DNA from: JBOGWY01 sp050694015
Lineage (GTDB): Bacteria > Actinomycetota > CADDZG01 > WHSQ01
NCBI GenBank assembly: GCA_050694015.1
Contig: JBOGWY010000049.1
Location: 1-13,438, forward strand
Direction of reading: 5' to 3'
Length of the DNA stretch: 13,438 nucleotides
Below are positions 8,243 to 13,438 of this stretch, piece by piece. The notes below the pieces were generated by a model. The model was not told the DNA's origin. It was given only the letters and a program-made list of their open reading frames with translations, and searched no databases. The translations under genes and the position numbers were made by a program. The stretch's first letter is position 1; each line of letters begins with the position of its first letter.

Positions 8243-9073
8243 ATGGAACGCGCCCTGGGAGCCACGCGGGACCGTCTCGACGAGGTCGTCACGGCCCTCG
8301 GCCGAGTCGTGGTGGCGTACTCGGGCGGCGTCGATTCGGCGCTTCTGGCCGCGGTCGCCCACGATCACCTCGGCGACGGCGCGCTCGCGGTGACCGCGGT
8401 ATCACCGTCGCTGGCCACCCGTGAGCGGCGCGCGGCGCAGGACCTCGCTCAACGCTTCGGGTGGAACCACCGTCTGGTCGGTACTCACGAGGTCGCCCGC
8501 GAGGAGTACGCGGTCAACGACCGGGACCGTTGTTACTGGTGCAAGACCGAACTCTTCGAGGTGCTGGGGCCGATCGCTGCAGAGCACCGCGGCGCGATCG
8601 CGGTGGGCACGAACGTCGACGACCGGAGCGACTACCGGCCCGGTCTACGCGCCGCGCGCGAGAATCTCGTCGTCGCCCCGCTGGCCGACGCCGGACTAAC
8701 GAAGGACGACGTTCGAGCTTTGTCGGCCGCACGTGGGCTTCCGACCGCGGACAAACCGGCATCGCCGTGCCTGGCTTCTCGTTTCGCGTACGGCGTGCGC
8801 GTTACCCCTCGAGGGCTGCGACGGATCGATGCGGCCGAGGAGGCCGTTCGCGCGCACGGCTTCGACGTCTTCCGAGTACGCGATCACGGTGACGTCGCGC
8901 GCCTCGAGGTACTCCCCGACGAGATCCCTCGGGCCCTGGAGCTGAGCGATGCCATCACCGACGAACTCGTCGCGCTCGGCTTCCGCGCGGTGACCGTCGA
9001 TCCGAAGGGGTTCCGGTCCGGGTCGATGAACGAGATCTTGATCTCGCCGGGCTTCCGATCCGCGTCGAACTAA
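8243..9073 (+). CDS. larE: LarE-like ATP-dependent sacrificial sulfur transferase
   Basis: The 276-residue protein has the PP-loop ATP pyrophosphatase motif SGGVDS (27-32), a CYWCK motif (97-101) and the SPCLASR motif (174-180). Its cysteine falls at position 176, the residue number at which Lactobacillus plantarum LarE donates its own sulfur. LarE adenylates and thiolates a pyridinium precursor of the nickel-pincer nucleotide cofactor of lactate racemase and related enzymes. Only one cysteine is present in the C-terminal half, which points to the sacrificial type rather than the iron-sulfur type with three cysteines. No larB or larC lies nearby, so the cofactor genes must be elsewhere, or the enzyme acts in another sulfur transfer. 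The ATG at 8243 has only a weak GAAG eight bases upstream. Confidence 0.9.
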   Translation: MERALGATRDRLDEVVTALGRVVVAYSGGVDSALLAAVAHDHLGDGALAVTAVSPSLATRERRAAQDLAQRFGWNHRLVGTHEVAREEYAVNDRDRCYWCKTELFEVLGPIAAEHRGAIAVGTNVDDRSDYRPGLRAARENLVVAPLADAGLTKDDVRALSAARGLPTADKPASPCLASRFAYGVRVTPRGLRRIDAAEEAVRAHGFDVFRVRDHGDVARLEVLPDEIPRALELSDAITDELVALGFRAVTVDPKGFRSGSMNEILISPGFRSASN

Positions 9074-9078
9074 GCACG

Positions 9079-10071
9079 GTGGATCCGAGTCTCGTTCTCG
9101 ATCTGATCATCGTGGCGACGATCGTGTTCGCGATCGTGCGCGGGTGGAGCCACCGTTCGATCCGGGAGACGTTCGGTCTGCTCGGGCTGTTCGTCGGTCT
9201 CTTCGCAGCCGTGGCTCTCGTCGGGCCGGTAGCGAGTCTCATCACCGCGCTGTCGTCGATCGACGTCAACATCGCGCGGCTGATCGCGCTCGGGACGATC
9301 GTCGGGGTGATCTCGATAGCCGGCGCCGTCATCGGCATCCGGTTGTCGCGCAAGTTGATCCTCGGTGGACCTCGCCGTCTAGACGCGGCCGGCGGCGCGG
9401 TCCTCGGCGGGATGCGCTCCGTGCTGGTCGTGACGCTCTCGCTGTACGCGGTGGTGGCGCTGTCCGCGCGGGGAGCTCCGGGCTTCGTACAGATCGTCGA
9501 CGACTCGTACACGGGAGACGTCTTCGCCGAGCCGTCGGCTCCGTTCGTGGTGTTCTACGACTCGATCCTGAACCGGTCGTCGGATCTGCAGGCACTGACG
9601 TTGTGGGTACGCCAGCGGTCGACGTTGCGCGAGCGGATCCCGACCGATCGCCTCGACTTCAAGGGAACGGACGAGAAGCTGTTGGCCGCCCTCGAAGGCG
9701 AGCGTCAGATGCTCGCAGGTATCAACGAGGAGCGCGCCGAACGCGGGCTCGATCCTCTGCAGTGGTGCGATGAGTGCGCGGACGTCGCGCGCCGCCACTC
9801 GAAGGACATGTACCGCAACGGTTACTTCTCTCACGTTGCGCCCGACGGCACCGATCCGTTCGAGCGCATGCGGCGAGCCGGCATCCCTTACGACTCGGCC
9901 GGCGAGAACCTCGCTATCGCACCGACCGTGCAGGAGGCGCACGATGGTTTGATGCGCTCGCCCGACCATCGCGAGAACATCCTGCGCCGAGAGTTCGACG
10001 AGGTCGGGATAGGGATCTATCGGGGGCCGTACGGATTCATGTGCACCCAGGTGTTCCGGGCGAAGCTATAG
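9079..10071 (+). CDS. CvpA-like membrane domain fused to a CAP/SCP domain
   Basis: The 330-residue protein starts at GTG 9079, six bases after the larE-like stop. Residues 1-130 hold four hydrophobic helices in a CvpA/colicin-V-production arrangement (DLIIVATIVFAIVRGW at the start, GGPRRLDAAGGAVLGGMRS at 96-114). A linker (about 135-200) follows, then a CAP domain (about 205-328) with H240, GYFSH (248-252), AGENLAIA (274-281) and SPDHRENIL (294-302), the usual pocket residues. Prokaryotic CAP proteins are secreted or surface proteins, and their His/Glu pocket is proposed to bind metal or ligands. Here the CvpA part would anchor the CAP domain outside the membrane. The downstream neighbour is convergent, with only three bases between the stops. 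Confidence 0.9.
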   Translation: MDPSLVLDLIIVATIVFAIVRGWSHRSIRETFGLLGLFVGLFAAVALVGPVASLITALSSIDVNIARLIALGTIVGVISIAGAVIGIRLSRKLILGGPRRLDAAGGAVLGGMRSVLVVTLSLYAVVALSARGAPGFVQIVDDSYTGDVFAEPSAPFVVFYDSILNRSSDLQALTLWVRQRSTLRERIPTDRLDFKGTDEKLLAALEGERQMLAGINEERAERGLDPLQWCDECADVARRHSKDMYRNGYFSHVAPDGTDPFERMRRAGIPYDSAGENLAIAPTVQEAHDGLMRSPDHRENILRREFDEVGIGIYRGPYGFMCTQVFRAKL

Positions 10072-10074
10072 CGC

Positions 10075-10377
10075 CTAGGAACAGGTGCAGGGCTGCCCGT
10101 TGACCCTGACGGTCGGGCGACACGAACCGCCCGCGCAACAGTTTGAAGTCGATCCGGAACCGGACGGAACGTCGACGCAGCCTCGCGGCGTGACGCTCGT
10201 GCTGAAGACACCACACTGGGCGTCGAGATGGATACAGCCGCTGGGGTGTGAGGCCGCGGCGGTTTCGGTCAGCAGCGTCACGATCACGGGAGTCGCCCAC
10301 GCGACCGTCCCGGCCCGTAGCAGGAACCTACGTCTGCTTACCGTGGCCCGATCCGCCCCGCTTGTCGTCTGATCCAT
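10075..10377 (-). CDS. Small Tat-exported cysteine-rich protein, possible substrate of the PqqD/HprK-like cassette
   Basis: From ATG 10377 the protein has 100 residues. A Tat motif SRRRFLL (14-20) and hydrophobic core (23-36) end at an ETAAAS cleavage region near 43. The mature part is about 57 residues with eight cysteines (48, 55, 67, 80, 81, 86, 97, 99) and many Gly/Ser/Thr residues, suggesting a compact disulfide-knotted product. The start is chosen because GAGGGG precedes it at good spacing; an upstream in-frame ATG (10401) directly after the kinase stop is less well placed. It is the last gene of an operon encoding a PqqD-like protein and an HprK-like kinase, so it may be the modified product, though the link is positional only. 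No family was recognised. Confidence 0.72.
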   Translation of the reverse strand: MDQTTSGADRATVSRRRFLLRAGTVAWATPVIVTLLTETAAASHPSGCIHLDAQCGVFSTSVTPRGCVDVPSGSGSTSNCCAGGSCRPTVRVNGQPCTCS

Positions 10378-10402
10378 GTCACCCCTCATCGATGGCGTCA
10401 TC

Positions 10403-11230
10403 CTAATCGTCGGCAGCTTCGATCCACCGATTAAGCGCGGCGATGCCTTCTTCGACGCCGCCGTACGTGAGGCCTGCTGTCTCGCACTTCGAGACGACTT
10501 TCGTGAGCAACGACAGCGTGGGCGGGTCGACGCGCCTCGTGAACGGGCCGGTACGCGCGACCGCCTGTGCCGTGCTGAGTGGATGCATGGCGGTCTCCGC
10601 GTTCCGACTGAATTCCACGAACGCCAGGTGGGTGGGAGCGGCGCGGTCCCGCGTGCCGAGCTCGAGGACGTCCGGAGGCATGAGCAACGCGCCGGCTGGA
10701 CGGACGGGCCAGCTTGGGACGTCCCAGCGATCCTTGAAGCGCTCCCACATCCCGATGTCGCGTACGCCGACGGGCTTCGGGAATGCGATCACCATCTCGG
10801 AGGACCGATCGATGATCGAGATGTCGTCGCTCAGGCAGTCCCATCCGTCGTCGCCCATCGCGACCGTCAACGTCGTCTTGCCCGATCCCGTACCACCGAC
10901 GAGCAGGACGCAGCGCGAGTCCTTCGCGAGGCACGCGCCGTGAAGGTCCACGAAGCGATCCCGCGCTCCGTCGAGCGCGGTATCGACGATGAAGTGCCTG
11001 ATCTCGTCGGCGAGGAGCCACGGGTCGGGCCCCGTGACCGGCGCCTTCTCTTCGAACGAAGCCGCCCAGCCGAGGTCGTGGGCCGAGACCGCGATCGCCG
11101 ACGCGTGCGCCGGCTCGTCGGTGATTTCGAAGGCGATCCAGAGGCGGCGTAGGACGCGATCCCACTCCGGGTCATCCGAGGTGATCGTGAAATACGAGGC
11201 GAGAACCTTCAGAGTCAGTGCGTGCGCCAT
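10403..11230 (-). CDS. HprK-like P-loop kinase
   Basis: The 275-residue protein resembles the catalytic domain of HPr kinase/phosphorylase: FVDLHGACL (93-101), Walker A GTGSGKTT (113-120) and LSDDISII (133-140) with the acidic pair D135-D136. The N-terminal 90 residues are unlike canonical HprK. Such stand-alone HprK relatives are found beside PqqD-like genes in peptide-modification clusters; in some lasso peptide clusters (paeninodin type) a homologous kinase phosphorylates a serine of the precursor. A role in modifying a local protein is thus more likely than carbon-catabolite control, and no HPr is in view. The ATG overlaps the upstream stop as TGATG, so it is translationally coupled. The TAG stop lies just before the Tat-exported gene. 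Confidence 0.85.
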   Translation of the reverse strand: MAHALTLKVLASYFTITSDDPEWDRVLRRLWIAFEITDEPAHASAIAVSAHDLGWAASFEEKAPVTGPDPWLLADEIRHFIVDTALDGARDRFVDLHGACLAKDSRCVLLVGGTGSGKTTLTVAMGDDGWDCLSDDISIIDRSSEMVIAFPKPVGVRDIGMWERFKDRWDVPSWPVRPAGALLMPPDVLELGTRDRAAPTHLAFVEFSRNAETAMHPLSTAQAVARTGPFTRRVDPPTLSLLTKVVSKCETAGLTYGGVEEGIAALNRWIEAADD

Positions 11231-11985
11231 CAGGGCGAGAGCGCCCGCACCACGGCGGCGGGTTCCAGCGCCGCGACGGAACCGATGCCCGCAACCGCAC
11301 GGGTGAGAGCGGTCAGATCTGCGGCACCGAAACGGCCGATCCGGAACGTCGCAAGGCTGAATGCGAGCAACGCACCCTCGGAACGGATCACGTCGTCCGG
11401 TGTCTCGCCGGCACCGTTCAGGACCACGAACGCCGGGCGGATGCGTCCCCAGTCCGTGGAGAGGAACGATCCGTCTTCGTCGAGCACGACGTACGGATCG
11501 GTCGCGAACTCAACCCCTTCACGTTCCAGCTTTATCCGGAAGATCGAGCGGTTGAAGACGTCGCGCCCGTAGAGCCCGACGCGATCTGCCACCCTGCACG
11601 GCGTAAGCAGGAAAGTCGCTCGTCTCGGGGCCTCGATGGTCGAGGCGACGATCGCAGCGGTCTTGTCCACGACGGTGTCCACGCTGCGGTCGGCGAAGAG
11701 TTGCGCGCTTCCCAGGTAGAGCGTGGGCAACCGGCGGAACCCGGCATCGGAGTGATCGACCACGACGCTGAAGGTGCCGGTGAAGCGCGGTGCGCCGGGA
11801 TCGGTTTTCACCTCGGGCACCTCGATCGATCGCAGCAAGCCGGCGCGGGTCGCCCGCAGCTCGAGCCAGCTCGTCCCATCGCCGATCCACCGCGAGTCGG
11901 CCCAGACCAGGCCGTCGAAGGGATCCGGTCAGCCCTTGGTCGCGTCGGGAACGGGCCCGTGTTCTTCCTCGGCAGCCTCAGTCAT
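11230..11985 (-). CDS. Unrecognised protein with an in-frame TGA at codon 19
   Basis: An ATG (11985-11983) overlaps the pqqD-like stop by eight bases (ATGACTGA) and opens MTEAAEEEHGPVPDATKG. It is then interrupted by TGA (11931-11929), after which the same frame runs on for 232 residues. Between the TGA and a TTG at 11838 there is no ATG, GTG or TTG, yet the interval (DPFDGLVWADSRW) looks like coding sequence. The TTG has no ribosome binding site. The explanations are a nonsense mutation, a sequencing error, recoding, or initiation at an unusual codon such as CTG (about 11907). The body (PRRATFLLTPCRVADRVGLY, DPYVVLDEDGSF) matches no family I recognise. Its stop overlaps the kinase ATG, so it is embedded in the cassette and likely works with the PqqD-like protein and kinase. 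Confidence 0.65.
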
Positions 11986-12220
11986 CGATCAAGAGACCGT
12001 TCTCGCGCATCCCGTCGAGGAGCTCCTCCAGCTCGCGCTGGTCGACGCCCTCGATCGTTGTCGCCACTTCCTCCAGTGCTTTCTCCACGCCGTGTTCCAG
12101 GATCAGGGCGTAGACGACCGCCGCGGGACCGTTGAGGTAGTGGAGCTCCTGGGTCGTGGCATTCAGAACGACGGCCTCGTCCTCGACCCACTCAACGTGG
12201 ATACCGGGGGCCGCTCGCAT
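11978..12220 (-). CDS. PqqD-like peptide-binding (RRE) protein
   Basis: The protein has 80 residues and spans the whole of a PqqD-type domain: an N-terminal beta hairpin (VEWVEDEAVVLNATTQELHY), the NGPAAVVYALI helix where PqqD proteins carry an LN-x-tiny-[AG] signature, and a winged-helix half ending REQ-free in ELEELLDGMRENGLLID. PqqD-family proteins bind precursor or leader peptides and present them to modifying enzymes, for example in PQQ, lasso peptide and other RiPP pathways. Here it heads an operon with an HprK-like kinase and a Cys-rich Tat-exported protein. No radical SAM, cyclase or peptidase lies in the window. There is no ribosome binding site before the ATG, while a TATACT box lies 10 bases upstream, so a nearly leaderless mRNA is likely. 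Confidence 0.88.
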   Translation of the reverse strand: MRAAPGIHVEWVEDEAVVLNATTQELHYLNGPAAVVYALILEHGVEKALEEVATTIEGVDQRELEELLDGMRENGLLIDD

Positions 12221-12230
12221 AGTGCTTCGA

Positions 12231-12236
12231 GTATAG
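12231..12236 (-). promoter_or_regulatory. Candidate -10 box of the pqqD-like operon
   Basis: TATACT on the minus strand ends ten bases before the ATG at 12220, placing the transcription start about three bases before the coding region. This fits the missing ribosome binding site. No good -35 hexamer is seen at the usual distance. Confidence 0.35.
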
Positions 12237-12273
12237 GAAGCAACCCGTGCCGCGGGTAGATAATCGTCTTTTG

Positions 12274-12285
12274 TGACTAGTCACC
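12274..12285. promoter_or_regulatory. Perfect 12-bp palindrome GTGACTAGTCAC, candidate operator
   Basis: The palindrome lies in the 184-bp gap between the divergent pqqD-like and RTX genes and contains the rare tetramer CTAG. Its position upstream of both promoters makes a dimeric regulator site plausible. A second perfect palindrome, AATACGTATT, lies at 12328-12337, next to a TATAAA box (12324-12329) that may be the -10 element of the RTX gene. Confidence 0.4.
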
Positions 12286-12339
12286 GTCTAGTTGCAAGAA
12301 CTCGGTCTGTAGCTCTGTCTACCTATAAATACGTATTGG

Positions 12340-12393
12340 CCTCGCAACCCGAAAAGGGAACAATCGACTGAGAAATAGGTCAAAGGGTTGAGG
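12340..12393 (+). promoter_or_regulatory. Possible RBS-masking hairpin in the leader of the RTX gene
   Basis: CCTC (12340-12343) and AACCC (12346-12350) can pair with GGGTT (12385-12389) and GAGG (12390-12393), with a two-base bulge, burying part of the GAGGAG ribosome binding site (12390-12395). A competing short hairpin, CCC-GAAAA-GGG, sits at 12348-12358. This looks like a switchable leader, but no known riboswitch class is recognised. Confidence 0.3.
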
Positions 12394-12404
12394 AGCGTGC
12401 ACAG

Positions 12405-13438
12405 GTGAGCGGAGCAGTTCTCGACAGGGTCTCGAGGCGCGGACTCGCGATCGCGATCGTGGGAGCCCTTACCGGCGTCCTGCTGACCGCGACCCCTGCG
12501 GCGGCCGCCACGTGCGGGACGTTCAGCGGCGGAACCCTGACGATCGCTCCCTCGGGTAGCAACGAGACCGTAACGGTCGCGAGGACCGCCGGCGGAACCA
12601 TCACCGTCAACGGGGCTGCATGTACGGCCACCGTGACGAGCACGAACACCATCGTCTTCCCCAATCCGGGGGTGAACCGCTCCGAGACGTTCGTCATCGA
12701 CACGACGAACGGGCCTTTCGCTCCGGGAGCGGATGAGGTCGGAGATCCGACGGCTGAGATCGAGTGGTCCCTGGACTTCGGCGGTGGCAACGGCGACGCG
12801 CTCCAGGTGCTCGGCGGTTCGGGTGCCGACGTGATCACCTTGGGAACGGGGGGCTTCAACCTGAGCGGCGATGCCGACGCCGACGGGGCCGTTCCCGCAA
12901 ACAATGAGAACTACCAGCTCTCCGGAGCCGGCGGCAGCGACACCATCTCGGCGGCCGGAAGCGCCGCCACCGGAAGCGGGTTCAACGGAGCGGTGACGAT
13001 GAACGGGGGAGCCGATAACGACACGATCACCGGCGGTCCCGCGAACGACACGATCAATGGTGACGACGGCGCCGACGTCCTCGACGGTGGCGTGGGCAAT
13101 GCGGGTAACGCCTACGACGCGCTGCGCGGGGGAACCGCGGCCGGATCGGACACGTCGACGAGCGACACGGTCACGTATGCATCTGTGTCGGAAGCGGTCA
13201 CCGTCGATCTCGCGTTCGCGGGATTCCAACTCACGGGTGGCGCGTACTACGACGACATCGCGGCCATCGAGAACGTCGTGGGGACCAGCGCCACCGACAC
13301 CCTCACGGGGAACGCTGGAAACAACAGCATCACCGGTGCGGGAGCTAACGACACCATCAGCGGTGCCGCCGGGAACGACACGTTCCCACAAGGAATCGCA
13401 GCAGAGGGGGCCGACGCGATCAGCGGCGGGGATGGCAC
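12405..13438 (+). CDS. Secreted RTX-type calcium-binding repeat protein, C-terminus cut by window edge
   Basis: 344 codons are visible from GTG 12405, with GAGGAG ending nine bases upstream. Residues 1-35 form a Sec signal peptide (basic SRRGLAIA start, hydrophobic core, cleavage near TPAAAA). A beta-rich region (36-190) with two cysteines (37, about 70) is followed by imperfect RTX-like nonapeptide repeats of GGxxNDTI form, first at about 200-230 (GADNDTITGGPANDTINGDDGADVLDGG class; best motif GADNDTITGG) and again from about 300 (GNAGNNSITGAGANDTISG). Such repeats fold into a calcium-loaded beta roll outside the cell. The glycines and asparagine/aspartate pairs are kept, but many repeats are degenerate. 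Export here is by the Sec signal, unlike the type I route of Gram-negative RTX toxins, which fits an actinobacterial surface protein or adhesin. Function remains unknown. Confidence 0.88.
   Translation, partial: MSGAVLDRVSRRGLAIAIVGALTGVLLTATPAAAATCGTFSGGTLTIAPSGSNETVTVARTAGGTITVNGAACTATVTSTNTIVFPNPGVNRSETFVIDTTNGPFAPGADEVGDPTAEIEWSLDFGGGNGDALQVLGGSGADVITLGTGGFNLSGDADADGAVPANNENYQLSGAGGSDTISAAGSAATGSGFNGAVTMNGGADNDTITGGPANDTINGDDGADVLDGGVGNAGNAYDALRGGTAAGSDTSTSDTVTYASVSEAVTVDLAFAGFQLTGGAYYDDIAAIENVVGTSATDTLTGNAGNNSITGAGANDTISGAAGNDTFPQGIAAEGADAISGGDG

Noticed and set aside
3225..12220. Global reassignment of TGA to an amino acid
   Set aside because: Several genes end naturally at TGA with tight coupling to the next start (mauD-like, mauE-like, pqqD-like, the unknown gene into the kinase), so TGA is normally a stop here.
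8179..12244. Shared 11-mer ATAGGAAGCAA upstream of the small membrane gene (8179-8189) and the pqqD-like gene (12234-12244)
   Set aside because: An 11-base match between two places in 13 kb on both strands is expected by chance, and the copies sit at different positions relative to the start codons.
12288..13391. Long minus-strand open frame (about 367 codons) opposite the RTX gene
   Set aside because: Arg/Val/Gly-rich shadow of the plus-strand secreted protein, which has a signal peptide, ribosome binding site and RTX motifs.

Overview
This window is GC-rich bacterial DNA, most likely from an actinomycetote (possibly one of the deeper, less studied lineages). The evidence is a groEL under a perfect CIRCE operator, frequent GTG/TTG starts, several Tat-exported small proteins, and a MauD/MauE-type redox cluster of a kind familiar from Actinomycetota. 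No taxonomic marker search could be run, so the assignment is an inference.

Layout, left to right. (1) 1-1434, minus strand: the N-terminal five sixths of GroEL, its CIRCE operator and a probable promoter; no groES is adjacent. (2) 1476-3104, minus strand: a membrane-anchored AAA+/ORC-ExeA-like ATPase with a TTG start, preceded by two exact 14-bp direct repeats. (3) 3225-4993, minus strand: a tightly packed operon reading mauD-like thioredoxin, then a Tat-exported ten-cysteine protein resembling a methylamine dehydrogenase light chain, then a CcdA-like membrane protein. The CcdA-like frame contains an in-frame TGA exactly where the family carries its first redox cysteine. (4) 5084-7777, plus strand, divergent from mauD: a MauE/DoxX-type membrane protein that seems to start at ACG, a secreted unrecognised protein and an alkaline-phosphatase-superfamily hydrolase. 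(5) 7779-7946: a 168-bp imperfect palindrome exactly filling the gap between two convergent genes. (6) 7944-8180, minus strand: a small membrane protein. (7) 8243-10071, plus strand: a LarE sulfur transferase and a CvpA-CAP domain fusion. (8) 10075-12220, minus strand: a four-gene, translationally coupled operon of a PqqD-like protein, an unrecognised protein with another in-frame TGA, an HprK-like kinase and an eight-cysteine Tat-exported small protein. (9) 12221-12404: a divergent regulatory region with palindromes and a possible RBS-masking hairpin. (10) 12405 to the end, plus strand: a secreted protein with RTX-type calcium-binding repeats, cut by the window edge.

Two parts are most interesting. 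The Mau-like redox cassette (membrane thioredoxin, MauE-type quinone/thiol partner, CcdA-like electron conduit, disulfide-rich Tat substrate) has no heavy chain in view, and one of its redox cysteines may be selenocysteine. The second is the PqqD/HprK/Cys-rich Tat cassette, which looks like a peptide- or protein-modification system. Apart from gaps of under 200 bases the window is fully coding; no tRNA, rRNA, insertion sequence or CRISPR array was seen.
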